Shown here in pieces: positions 25,093-33,455 of a DNA stretch of 64,000 nt. The DNA is from Actinopolyspora lacussalsi subsp. righensis (GTDB taxonomy: Bacteria; Actinomycetota; Actinomycetes; Mycobacteriales; Pseudonocardiaceae). The position numbers and the translations under genes are program-made. The first letter of the stretch is position 1. Each line of letters opens with the position of its first letter. Where the stretch lies: positions 516,859 through 580,858 of the forward strand of contig NZ_FPAT01000002.1 in assembly GCF_900116555.1 (NCBI RefSeq), written 5' to 3'. Under the pieces are notes generated by a model. The model saw only the letters and a list, made by a program, of their open reading frames with translations, did not search any database and was not told where the DNA came from.

Positions 25093-25995
25093 ATGCGTGC
25101 GGTAAGAATCGAGGGAACCGGGGATCCGGAGGTTGTCGGTGTCGAGCGGGTCGAGGACCCCGCTGTCGGTGCCGGTGACGTTCTGATCGAGGTGGTAGCC
25201 GCCGGGGTGAACCCGATAGATGTGGCGACGCGAAACGGCACGGTGCCGACCGGCCTCCCGGCCGTGCTGGGGTGGGACGTCTCCGGGACGGTGCGCGATA
25301 CGGGTGAGGACGTGACGCGGTTCGGCGTGGGGGATCCGGTCATAGCCATGTCCGCGCAGGCAGCCACCGGACGGGGAACCCACGCCGAGTACGTGGCGCT
25401 GCCCGAGAGTCTCCTGGCGCCCGCACCACGTGAGCTCGATCAGGTGGAAGCGGCTGCCTTGCCGTTGGCGGGACTGACCGCTTCCCAGACCGTGACCGAG
25501 CTCGGTTCCCCCTCCAACGGCGCGGAGGAATTGCTGGTGGTGGGGGCACAGGGCGCGGTGGGCAGCCTCGTGGTTCAACTGGCCCGGCTGAACGGCTGGC
25601 GGATCTCGACCTTCGTGCGGCCGAGCGACGTGACCCGGAAGCCGCCCCGGGGTGTGCTGCGCCAGTACTCCGAGGAACATCCACCACCTCCCGCCGGTTT
25701 CTCCGCGGTCGTCGACACCGCGGGAGTCCCGGAACACCTCCGGTCGGTGTGCGACGAGGGGAGGTACCTCACGACGACACCGTTCGCGCAACCGGAACCG
25801 AGTCGAGGAGTGCGGATCGTGCTGATCGGTGTGGAACAGGACGGTGACGAACTCGCCCGACTCGGAACTCTCGTCGACGAGGGAAGTATCGAACCGGGTA
25901 AACCCTCGGCTGTCGTCGACTTCGAGCGAGCGGACTGGGCGCATCGGACACTCGAAAACGGTGGAACCAGGGGAAAACTGATTCTGGTCCCCTGA
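25093..25995 (+). CDS. NADPH:quinone oxidoreductase-like MDR protein
   Basis: A 300-residue zinc-free MDR protein: N-terminal VRIEGTGDPEV, VVAAGVNPIDVATRNG, LGWDVSGTV, GTHAEYVALPE, and the cofactor motif VVGAQGAVGSLVVQLA. It lacks the zinc Cys and His. Proteins of this group reduce enones or quinones, so it might act on an unsaturated ring intermediate (as in cyclohexenone-type C7 cyclitols). That is an inference from context. It follows the zinc alcohol dehydrogenase by 25 nt and precedes the first acyltransferase, so it is in the same transcription unit. Confidence 0.78.
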   Translation: MRAVRIEGTGDPEVVGVERVEDPAVGAGDVLIEVVAAGVNPIDVATRNGTVPTGLPAVLGWDVSGTVRDTGEDVTRFGVGDPVIAMSAQAATGRGTHAEYVALPESLLAPAPRELDQVEAAALPLAGLTASQTVTELGSPSNGAEELLVVGAQGAVGSLVVQLARLNGWRISTFVRPSDVTRKPPRGVLRQYSEEHPPPPAGFSAVVDTAGVPEHLRSVCDEGRYLTTTPFAQPEPSRGVRIVLIGVEQDGDELARLGTLVDEGSIEPGKPSAVVDFERADWAHRTLENGGTRGKLILVP

Positions 25996-26044
25996 GAAAC
26001 CCCGGGCGGTGCTCCTGGAATTACTACGCGAAAGAAGTGAAATT

Positions 26045-27301
26045 ATGACGGTTGTGGAAGAAAAAGCCAAGTCGGAAGCGGATCGGCGCAGATCTCGATT
26101 ACCCTCCTTGACCGGGATGCGCTTCCTCGCGGCGCTGGCGGTTTTCGGGTTCCATTCCTCACTGCAGATACCCGCCAATTCGGTGTTCGCGCACGACGGT
26201 GTGGCCGACACGTACCAGAAGATCATGTCCCAGGCCGGTGCGGCGGGCGTCACGTTCTTCTTCGTGTTGAGCGGCTTCGTGATGACCTGGTCGTACAAGC
26301 CGCACGACCGCAACGTGGACTTCTGGCGCCGCAGGCTGGTCAAGATCTACCCGAATCACGTGGTGACGTGGGCTGTTGCGCTGCTGCTGTTCGCGGCCGT
26401 CTACACGCACCCCTACCAGGCCGTGGCCAACCTGTTTCTCGTGCAGGCGTGGATCCCGGAGTACGACACCTACCTCAGCGTCAATCCGCCGAGCTGGTCG
26501 TTGTCCACCGAAGTGGCCTTCTACCTGCTCTTTCCACTGGTGTTCGCGGTAGCGCGCAAAATTCGCGAGCAGTATCTGTGGTGGTTTGTCTGGCTGACCG
26601 TGGCGCTGGTGGCGATCACCGCCCTGGTGGCCTACGTCCTGTTGCCGGAGCATCCGCGTCCACCGGACGGCCTCCCGATCTCCACTTACCAGTACTGGGT
26701 GAACTACGTCTTTCCACCGCTGCGGCTGTTCGATTTCTTCCTCGGCATACTGCTGGCCCGCATCGTGCTGGCCGGAAGGTGGGTGCGTCTCGGGATCGGT
26801 CCACTGGTGTTGGCGCTGCTCGGTTGCTATACCGTTTCCCTGTTCGTGCCTTACCTCTACGGCATGCGCGCGGTGTGCATCGTTCCGCTGGCACTGCTGA
26901 TCCCCGCGATCGCGACGTCCGATGTTCGAGGTGAGCGTTCGTTCCTCCGCGGCCGCACCATGGTATGGCTCGGTGAGATATCCTTCGCCTTCTACCTGGT
27001 GCACGCCATAGTGCTCGTCACGGGACGCGAGTTGCTGGGGGACAGTTATTTCGGGACTCCGTTGGCAACCGGAGTTCTCCTGCTTTATCTGGTGCTGAGT
27101 ATTCTGCTCGCCTGGGCGCTGTACGAGTTCGTGGAAAAGCCCACGACGAAACACTGGTCGAAACCGAAGAAGAAGGGTTCCGGAAAGAGGAACTCAGCTG
27201 CCGCGGAAAGCTTGGGGGCTGGGGGTTCCCGGAACGAGAGGGCAGTGGATTCCGCTGTCGGAGAAAACGAGAGCAGGAGCTCGGCGACCGCGGATCGGTG
27301 A
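26045..27301 (+). CDS. Membrane acyltransferase (acyltransferase-3/OafA family), copy 1
   Basis: A 418-residue integral membrane acyltransferase of the OafA/NodX-type family with about ten membrane segments. The N-terminal signature RLPSLTGMRFLAALAVFGFH carries the conserved His. The family R-x10-H pattern is followed by FFFVLSGFVMTWSY, FWRRRLVKIYPNHVV, and SVNPPSWSLSTEVAFYLLFP. The C-terminal 60 residues are basic and disordered. Such proteins transfer acetyl or longer acyl groups to sugars at the membrane. The ATG at 26045 follows AAGAAGTGA. A second copy lies 1.3 kb on, so two hydroxyls may be acylated or two acyl donors used; this is inference. Confidence 0.85.
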   Translation: MTVVEEKAKSEADRRRSRLPSLTGMRFLAALAVFGFHSSLQIPANSVFAHDGVADTYQKIMSQAGAAGVTFFFVLSGFVMTWSYKPHDRNVDFWRRRLVKIYPNHVVTWAVALLLFAAVYTHPYQAVANLFLVQAWIPEYDTYLSVNPPSWSLSTEVAFYLLFPLVFAVARKIREQYLWWFVWLTVALVAITALVAYVLLPEHPRPPDGLPISTYQYWVNYVFPPLRLFDFFLGILLARIVLAGRWVRLGIGPLVLALLGCYTVSLFVPYLYGMRAVCIVPLALLIPAIATSDVRGERSFLRGRTMVWLGEISFAFYLVHAIVLVTGRELLGDSYFGTPLATGVLLLYLVLSILLAWALYEFVEKPTTKHWSKPKKKGSGKRNSAAAESLGAGGSRNERAVDSAVGENESRSSATADR

Positions 27302-27379
27302 CCGGGCGGAAATTCGGTTGTCGGCTGAATCGCCTCGGCTGTTCTCGTGGAACGTTACGAGATGCGACAAGGGGACCTC

Positions 27380-28579
27380 GTGTATCTGCGGATAGTCGGT
27401 CTGATCGTGGCCATCTTCGGGGTGGGTACGTCGGAACTAATGCCGAGCGGAATGCTCGAACAGTTGGCGGGAGGACTCGACATCAGTCTGGCGACCGCCG
27501 GACTGTCCGTGACCGTTTATGCCCTGACGATGGCTGTCGGTGGTCCGCTGGTATCGGCGGCCACCACGGCGATGACGCGGAAGAGGATCCTGCTGTTCCT
27601 GCTCGGGATCTTCGTGCTCGGCAACGGCATCATCGCCGTGGCCCCCGGATACGCGGTGGTCCTGGTCGGCCGGGTGCTGACGGCTCTCACCCATGGAACC
27701 TTCATGGCCGTCAGCGTCGTCACCGCGGGCAGCATGGTCCCGGCTCACAAGTCCGGAAGCGCCGTGGCCGGGGTGCAGCTGGGCATCAATCTGGCAACCG
27801 TGCTGGGGGTTCCGTTCGGGACGCTGCTGGCACAACGGCTCAGTTGGCGTTCGAGTTTCGCGGCGGTGTGCGTCATAGCGGTGCTGGCCGCCGTGCTCAT
27901 CATGATCACGGTACCGGACTCGGGCACGCCCGAGTCCTCGAGCGTGCGGTCCGAGGTCCGGGCATTCAGCAGGTGGAACGTCGTCACCACGGTGGTCGCG
28001 ACCGTGCTGTGCTCAGCCGGGATGTTCACGATCATCACGTACTTGGCTCCGTTGTTGACCAGGGGAACGGGGTTTCCGGCCGAGGTGGTCCCCCTGCTGT
28101 TGCTGGGTTACGGGGCCGGTTCCGTGATCGGCAACTCCGTCGGAGGCAAGCTGGCGGACAAGTCCCTGTCCGCGGCGACGGCGGTTCTGTCGGGGTCGCT
28201 GACACTGACCTGCCTCCTCTGCTGGCTGGGAACCTTCTCGCGAAGTGCCATGATTCCGGTGCTGCTGGTGTTCGCGCTGGTGACGTTCGCGCTGATTCCG
28301 TGCCTGCAGACGAGAGTGGTGAAAACTGCGGAGGAGGCTCCGACCCTTTCGTTGACCGTGAACATGTCGGCATTCGGTCTGGGTGCCGCGATCGGTTCCT
28401 GGTACGGCGGAAAGATAATCGAGCTCGGTGTCGGTGTGCGGACCGTTCCGATCGGTGCCGCGGTTCTCGCGATCGCGGGAATGTCGGTGATCGTGATAAC
28501 CGTACTTCTGGAGCGCAGGAAAACCGACGCCTCTCGTGCCGATTCGCGAAACAGGACGGCGGAAAAAGAAGTAATTTGA
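27380..28579 (+). CDS. MFS exporter (AraJ/sugar-efflux-like), copy 1
   Basis: A 399-residue major facilitator transporter with twelve predicted membrane segments, similar to arabinose or chloramphenicol efflux proteins (VGTSELMPSGMLEQLAGGLDIS start; GRVLTALTHGTFMAVSVV motif; GTLLAQRLSWRSSFAAV). The GTG at 27380 was chosen because AAGGGGA lies five bases upstream and the resulting N-terminus lines up residue by residue with the second MFS protein at 30828. Other in-frame starts (27347, 27362) add 11 or 6 residues. It probably exports the acylated cyclitol and gives self-protection. Confidence 0.83.
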   Translation: MYLRIVGLIVAIFGVGTSELMPSGMLEQLAGGLDISLATAGLSVTVYALTMAVGGPLVSAATTAMTRKRILLFLLGIFVLGNGIIAVAPGYAVVLVGRVLTALTHGTFMAVSVVTAGSMVPAHKSGSAVAGVQLGINLATVLGVPFGTLLAQRLSWRSSFAAVCVIAVLAAVLIMITVPDSGTPESSSVRSEVRAFSRWNVVTTVVATVLCSAGMFTIITYLAPLLTRGTGFPAEVVPLLLLGYGAGSVIGNSVGGKLADKSLSAATAVLSGSLTLTCLLCWLGTFSRSAMIPVLLVFALVTFALIPCLQTRVVKTAEEAPTLSLTVNMSAFGLGAAIGSWYGGKIIELGVGVRTVPIGAAVLAIAGMSVIVITVLLERRKTDASRADSRNRTAEKEVI

Positions 28580-28618
28580 TTTGGTTCGAGTCGCAGGAAA
28601 TACTGAAAAGGGAGCGAT

Positions 28619-29821
28619 ATGTCGTCCTCGGTAATTGGTGAGAGAGCCTACTCGGCTTATTCGAGGTTACCCTCGCTCACCGGGATGAGATTCATAGCGG
28701 CGGCTATGGTGTTCTTCTTCCATGCCTCGCTGACGGATCCGCCGCAGAACCCTTATGCGGACCCGTTCGCGTCCGATCTCTATCAGACGCTCTTCAGTAA
28801 AGCGGGTTGGATGGGAGTGTCCTTCTTCTTCGTGCTCAGTGGCTTCGTGCTGACGTGGTCAGCGCGTTCCACCGACACGATGGGAGGATTCTGGCGAAGG
28901 CGGCTGGTGAAGATATTCCCGGCGCACGTGGTCACCTGGGCGCTGGCCATGATCCTGTTCGCCGCCGCTGCCTCCGATCCGCACCAGTGGTTGCCGAACC
29001 TCTTCCTGATCCACTCCTGGTTCCCGCAGCACGAGATCTTCATCAGCGTGAACCCGCCGAGCTGGTCGTTGTGCAGCGAGCTGCTCTTCTACATGTGCTT
29101 CCCGTTCATCATCAAGGGTGTCGTGCGGATCAGGCAGGAACGCCTCTGGTCGTACGCTGGGCTGATGATCCTGGGGATGGTGGGTGTCCAGGTTTTCACC
29201 CAGTTCGTGCTTCCCGACACCCCGCAGACCCCCGAAGGGTTCCCGGTGTCGGTCTGGCAGTTCTGGTTCGGTTACAACTTCCCTCCCGTGCGACTTTTCG
29301 AGTTCGTGCTGGGGATGCTGCTGGCGCGAATCGTGATGTCCGGAATGTGGTTCCGCTCGCTCGGATTCGTTCACGCGACGGTACTGGCGGTTGCCGGATA
29401 TGCGCTCGCCATGGTCGTGCCGTGGTTGTACGGGCTCAACGTGGCCACCATCGTTCCGATCGTCGTGCTGGTGTGTACCGCCGCGACCGCGGACATCGAG
29501 GGGCGGCCGAGCGTGTTGCGCAGCCGCACCATGATTTGGCTCGGTGAGGTTTCCTTCGGTTTTTATCTCGCGCAGTACGTTGTGATATATTATCTTCGGC
29601 AGCAGATGGATGCCCGTCTGTTCAGCACTCCCTTGGGTACTCTCGTCCTATTGGGTCTCTTCTTCGTCACGCTGTTGGTCGGGTGGCTGGTGCACAAATT
29701 CGTGGAGAAGCCCGCCATGCGTCGTTGGGGACGTCCTCGTGGCGGCGGCGGAAGTTTTCTCGCCAAGCCCATGGTGGGACAGGAATCGACTTCCCCTGCC
29801 GGGGAGAAAGCACGGCTCTGA
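28619..29821 (+). CDS. Membrane acyltransferase (acyltransferase-3/OafA family), copy 2
   Basis: A 400-residue paralogue of the first acyltransferase: RLPSLTGMRFIAAAMVFFFHASL, GVSFFFVLSGFVLTWSA, RRRLVKIFPAHVVTW and FISVNPPSWSLCSELLFYMCFP at matching positions, about ten membrane segments, and basic residues at the end. The ATG is preceded by AAAAGGGAGCG. The likeness over the whole length shows a duplication within the cluster, with the MFS gene between the two. It probably acylates another position or intermediate of the same product. Confidence 0.85.
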   Translation: MSSSVIGERAYSAYSRLPSLTGMRFIAAAMVFFFHASLTDPPQNPYADPFASDLYQTLFSKAGWMGVSFFFVLSGFVLTWSARSTDTMGGFWRRRLVKIFPAHVVTWALAMILFAAAASDPHQWLPNLFLIHSWFPQHEIFISVNPPSWSLCSELLFYMCFPFIIKGVVRIRQERLWSYAGLMILGMVGVQVFTQFVLPDTPQTPEGFPVSVWQFWFGYNFPPVRLFEFVLGMLLARIVMSGMWFRSLGFVHATVLAVAGYALAMVVPWLYGLNVATIVPIVVLVCTAATADIEGRPSVLRSRTMIWLGEVSFGFYLAQYVVIYYLRQQMDARLFSTPLGTLVLLGLFFVTLLVGWLVHKFVEKPAMRRWGRPRGGGGSFLAKPMVGQESTSPAGEKARL

Positions 29822-29901
29822 CGTAGGTTTTACGCCTGCCAGTGTTTCGTGACACGTCTTTTGCGGACGATTGAACTCTGTTTCTCTAGGAGGTTTTGGA
29901 A

Positions 29902-30684
29902 ATGAACGTGCAGTACGTTGAAGCGGCTGGTAAGCGGGTGCCGGTGCGTATCGAGGGGGAAGGCCCCGGTCTGCTGCTGGTGCACGGCACCGGAGCGACG
30001 GGGGATGCCAACTTCGGACACCTGCTGGAAAGTTTCACCCCCGATCACACCACGATCGTGCCGGACTACGCCGGAAGCGATGACGACACCGCCGATCCGG
30101 GGGAATTCGCTCTGGATCAGCTGGTGGAACAGGTTGTGGCCGCGGCCCGCGCGGCCGAACTCGACGAACCCGTGGACGTGGTGGGGTATTCGCTGGGTGC
30201 TGTTGTCACCGCGGCAGCGGCTGCCAAGTACCCGAACCTGTTCCGCCGAGTGGTTCTCGTCGCGGGATGGGTCACCATGGACCCGAGGCAGCGGTTGGTC
30301 TTCGACCTGTGGCGCAGGCTGGCCGACACCGATCCGCAAGCGTACTCGCGGTTCGTGACCATGCTGCTTTTCACCAGGTCGTTCATGAACGGTCTCGGCG
30401 ACGCGGGGCTGGAGGAAGCGGCTTCCGGTACCGGTTTCACTCCGGCGACACTGCGGCAGATCGACCTGAACAGCAGGATCGACATCAGCGATTCGGTGGG
30501 AGACGTGGTCGCTCCCACACTGGTCATCGGCTGTTCACACGATCAGCTCATCCCCGTCGAACACGCGAGGCAGCTGCACCAGGCCATCGGCCAAAGTGAC
30601 TACGTCGAGCTGGAGAGTGGGCATCTGGTCGTGGTGGAAAAATCCGACGAACTCGTCAAGCACATTTCCGAGTTCCTCAAGTGA
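29902..30684 (+). CDS. Alpha/beta hydrolase
   Basis: A 260-residue alpha/beta hydrolase: LLLVHGTGATGDANF (oxyanion region), the nucleophile elbow VVGYSLGAVVTAAA (G-x-S-x-G), LVIGCSHDQLIPVEHA (acid) and a final LESGHLVVVE (His). It starts at ATG 29902 behind CTAGGAGG. It may hydrolyse an acyl group, giving back the polar cyclitol, or act as a thioesterase/lactonase in the pathway. Being after the second acyltransferase with an 80-nt gap, it seems part of the same transcription unit. A strong terminator hairpin follows. Confidence 0.82.
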   Translation: MNVQYVEAAGKRVPVRIEGEGPGLLLVHGTGATGDANFGHLLESFTPDHTTIVPDYAGSDDDTADPGEFALDQLVEQVVAAARAAELDEPVDVVGYSLGAVVTAAAAAKYPNLFRRVVLVAGWVTMDPRQRLVFDLWRRLADTDPQAYSRFVTMLLFTRSFMNGLGDAGLEEAASGTGFTPATLRQIDLNSRIDISDSVGDVVAPTLVIGCSHDQLIPVEHARQLHQAIGQSDYVELESGHLVVVEKSDELVKHISEFLK

Positions 30685-30701
30685 CGGACCGGCTCGGTGG
30701 A

Positions 30702-30737
30702 CGGGTGGGGCGGTGTCTCCGAACGCCGCCCCACCCG
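30702..30737 (+). terminator. Intrinsic terminator hairpin after the hydrolase gene
   Basis: Perfect 12-bp stem CGGGTGGGGCGG / CCGCCCCACCCG with a 12-base loop, 18 nt past the hydrolase stop. No U-tract follows, as usual in GC-rich genomes. It suggests the last MFS gene has its own promoter or is read through. Confidence 0.7.
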
Positions 30738-30827
30738 ATCGAAGCGGCGGTCCGGGCCGGCCCGCGGTCGGCCCCGCCTCCTTCGGAACTATCGTACGAA
30801 CGACCTGGTGGGAGTTGAATCGCGGAG

Positions 30828-32051
30828 ATGTCTTTCGCCGTCCTCGCCCTGATGCTCTGTGTGTTCTGTCTGGGAACCGCGGAAGTGGCGCTCTCGGGCA
30901 TCCTCCCCGAGGTGGCCGCTGACCTCTCGGTCTCGATTCCCTCGGCCGGGTTGCTCGTGACGGCCTACGCCGTGGGTGTGGCCGTCTTCGGCCCACTGGT
31001 CACGCTCGGTACCCTGAAAGTGTCCAGCAGAAAGCTCATGCTCGGACTGATGGGAGTTTTCCTGGTCGGCAACGCCCTCTCCGCGTTCGCCGCCAACTAC
31101 GAACTACTCATCGGGGCGCGACTCCTAACGGCCCTCAGCCACGGGACGTTCGTCGCGATGGCCGGCTTCGTCGCCGCAGGGATGGCGCCGCCGGGCAAGG
31201 AGGCCTCCGCGATAGCCAACATATCGCTGGGGTTCAACCTGGCGAACGTGCTGGGCGTCCCGTTGACGACGATGATCGGGCAGGCGTTCGGTTGGCGAAT
31301 GACCTTCGCCGCCATCACGCTGGCGGCGGTGCTCGCCACTGGTCTGGTCGCCTGGCAGGTTCCCCGGAAGGACGTGCGTGGCGGCTCCACCGAGTTGGCA
31401 GCGGGCGGCGTGAAAGCCGAGACACGGGTGTTGCTTCGTCCCGTCGTGCTCGGCACGGTCCTGGTGACGGTGCTCGCCCAGGGGTCGGTTTTCGCCGTGT
31501 CCACCTACATATCCCCCCTGCTTCGGTTCGTCGCGGATTACCCGGCGTCCTCGGTGAGTCTGCTGCTTCTGGTGTTCGGCGCCGGGTCGGTCTGCGGAAA
31601 CTTTCTCGGCGGACGTGTCACCGACCGCAGTACCAGCGTGGGAGTTTTCGGCAGTCTCGGAGTGCTCACCGTCATGCTCGTGGTGTTCTGGGGTTTCCTG
31701 CCGGTGTCACCGGCCGTTCCCGTTGTGCTTTTCCTGTTCGGAGCGGCGGGATTCGCGATCATACCGGCGCTGCAGACTCGTATCCTGCGGTTGTCGGCAG
31801 CCGCTCCGATCCTCGCCCTCTCGGCCAACGTCTCGGCCTTCAACCTCGGTAACGGGTTCGGCGCCTGGATGGGCGGGACCGTGATCGAGCTGGAGTGGGG
31901 TGTGCGAAACGTACTTCTCGTGGCCGGAGCGATCACCCTGGTGGCGCTTTCGCTGGCCTGGCTCATCGATCGGTTGAGCAGAACCTCGGGCTCGGCACCA
32001 GCGGCGCACCGAACCGCCGAGTCGGAGCTTTCCGTCGGTGAGGCCGGTTGA
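30828..32051 (+). CDS. MFS exporter (AraJ/sugar-efflux-like), copy 2
   Basis: A 407-residue transporter, second of its kind in the cluster: VLALMLCVFCLGTAEVALSGILPEV, ARLLTALSHGTFVAMAGFV, GVPLTTMIGQAFGWRMTFAAI, and twelve membrane segments. The overall pattern, including the shared GxxLTALxHGTF block, marks it as a paralogue of the MFS protein at 27.4 kb. The ATG lies 12 bases after GGGAG. It is 143 nt past the hydrolase and behind a terminator. It is the last cluster gene; the next gene to the right runs the other way. Confidence 0.83.
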   Translation: MSFAVLALMLCVFCLGTAEVALSGILPEVAADLSVSIPSAGLLVTAYAVGVAVFGPLVTLGTLKVSSRKLMLGLMGVFLVGNALSAFAANYELLIGARLLTALSHGTFVAMAGFVAAGMAPPGKEASAIANISLGFNLANVLGVPLTTMIGQAFGWRMTFAAITLAAVLATGLVAWQVPRKDVRGGSTELAAGGVKAETRVLLRPVVLGTVLVTVLAQGSVFAVSTYISPLLRFVADYPASSVSLLLLVFGAGSVCGNFLGGRVTDRSTSVGVFGSLGVLTVMLVVFWGFLPVSPAVPVVLFLFGAAGFAIIPALQTRILRLSAAAPILALSANVSAFNLGNGFGAWMGGTVIELEWGVRNVLLVAGAITLVALSLAWLIDRLSRTSGSAPAAHRTAESELSVGEAG

Positions 32052-32173
32052 GAAGCCGTTCCCCGCTACGACCGTCGGACGGTCCGGTCCGTCGTTAAAC
32101 CCCTGTCCGTTCCCGAGCACCGCGGCCCGGCTACCTCGTGGGAAATCGACGCCCGCGCCGGGAACCGCGCCGC

Positions 32174-32800
32174 TCACTCTCCCCGGAACCGCAGCGGGTT
32201 GTCGAGTTCGAGTGAATCGCGGGCCGATTGGCTGATCGTGGCCCCGTTGACATGCACCGAGTGCAGGATGCCGTTGTAGACGAGGTCCCACAGCTCGCGG
32301 TTCCGCTGCGGATCGTCGAGATCGGAGGAGAACTCGTTGCCGTACACGTCGACGAGCCGCAGCGACTGGTGCGGCTTCGTTCCGGCCACTTCGACCGAAG
32401 CGAGCTGATAGGTCAGCACGAAGTTCCCGTTCTCGTGCGTCAACCAGTCGACCCCGGCGGACAGGCTCGGATTGTGCTTCCGTAGCCCGGAAATCAACGC
32501 CCAGGAGCCCAGCGTGACCCAGAAAACCAGCACTCTTGGCAGGTCGACCCCGCCCATGAAGACACCGATCACGAAGATGACGGACACCAGGGTCAATCTG
32601 GCCAGCAGGGAGCGTGCCCGGGAGCGGTGGAACCACTCGACCATCGGAGATGCTTCGTGCGGCGGCCGTGGTGCGTTGTGCTGCTTGCCCCGTTCGGTGG
32701 GCGCGTTCGGGTTGCGGTCTCTGACCAGCGGTGCGCGCGGTGGACGAGGCTGCCCGGTGCGCGGGTCGGGGCAGGGCGGCAGGGTGGCCGGGTGGCTCAT
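32174..32800 (-). CDS. Two-transmembrane protein of unknown function
   Basis: A 208-residue protein. It begins with about 60 Pro/Arg-rich residues and then two adjacent membrane helices (LARLTLVSVIFVIGVFMGG and LPRVLVFWVTLGSWALISGL). A soluble C-terminal domain follows (VDWLTHENGNFVLTYQLASVEVAG). I recognise no family. The ATG at 32800 gives the full protein and an upstream GGAACGAG site; an inner ATG (giving MVEWFHRSR) is also possible and would drop the disordered part. It runs in the same direction as the NUDIX and fbi genes to its right, so it is the first gene of the conserved block after the insertion. Confidence 0.65.
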   Translation of the reverse strand: MSHPATLPPCPDPRTGQPRPPRAPLVRDRNPNAPTERGKQHNAPRPPHEASPMVEWFHRSRARSLLARLTLVSVIFVIGVFMGGVDLPRVLVFWVTLGSWALISGLRKHNPSLSAGVDWLTHENGNFVLTYQLASVEVAGTKPHQSLRLVDVYGNEFSSDLDDPQRNRELWDLVYNGILHSVHVNGATISQSARDSLELDNPLRFRGE

Positions 32801-32831
32801 GGGTGCTCGTTCCGGTCGGCGTGTTCCGGGC

Positions 32832-32864
32832 CTCGGGTATCGGATCGGTGTTCGGGTATCGGAT
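32832..32864. repeat. 14-bp direct repeat in the promoter region of the two-TM gene
   Basis: TCGGGTATCGGATC occurs at 32832-32845 and again at 32851-32864, a 19-bp period. On the minus strand the units read GATCCGATACCCGA. They lie between the NUDIX stop and the start of the two-TM gene and could be tandem operator sites. Confidence 0.75.
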
Positions 32865-32880
32865 CCGCCCCGGTCGGCCG

Positions 32881-33426
32881 TCAATTTCTCGCGAAATCGT
32901 CGCCAAGCCGGGAGGACGCGGCCGTCACCAGCGGCGTGAGGTCGCCACCGCCGGGCAGCGAGTCCAGCGGCCACCAGCGCAGGTCCACCGACTCCTCGCT
33001 GCGGCGCGGCACGGCACCGGAGGGAGCGCGCACCACGAACCGCACGTCGAAGTGCCGAGTCGGCTTGCCTAGGGAGCAGGTGACCGGGTGCACGTCCAGG
33101 TGTACCGGGTCGGGGTCGACCACCAGCCCCTCGATGCCGGACTCCTCGGTGGCTTCCCGCAGCGCCGCCGCGGCCAGCGTCTCGTCGGCGGGCTCGCAGT
33201 GCCCGCCCAGCTGCAACCAGCGTCCGACCCTGGGGTGCAGCGTCAACATGGTGTGCTCGCCGCTGTCGTCCAGCACCAGCGCCGAGGAGGTCACGTGCCC
33301 CGGCTCGCACTCCCGCAGGCAGGCGTCGCCACGCGCCCGCAGCAGCCCCACGAAGGCGTGCCGCAGCGCCTCCTGACCCGGATCAGGAGCCCCGCCGGCC
33401 AGTTTGGGCGGTGTCCAGTCCTCCAT
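32881..33426 (-). CDS. NUDIX hydrolase
   Basis: Hydrolyses nucleoside diphosphates linked to another group; substrate unknown. The 181-residue protein has the NUDIX box GGHCEPADETLAAAALREATEESG with its REATEESG core. The final residues GDDFARN are encoded by an R2 palindrome copy at 32876-32903. Starts: ATG at 33426 gives MEDWTPPKL; a TTG at 33459 that overlaps the fbiB stop is also possible. It follows fbiB in the same direction, so it is co-transcribed with the F420 genes. Confidence 0.85.
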   Translation of the reverse strand: MEDWTPPKLAGGAPDPGQEALRHAFVGLLRARGDACLRECEPGHVTSSALVLDDSGEHTMLTLHPRVGRWLQLGGHCEPADETLAAAALREATEESGIEGLVVDPDPVHLDVHPVTCSLGKPTRHFDVRFVVRAPSGAVPRRSEESVDLRWWPLDSLPGGGDLTPLVTAASSRLGDDFARN

Positions 33427-33455
33427 CGTGTGCAACGCGTCGGTGTGCGGCCCGT

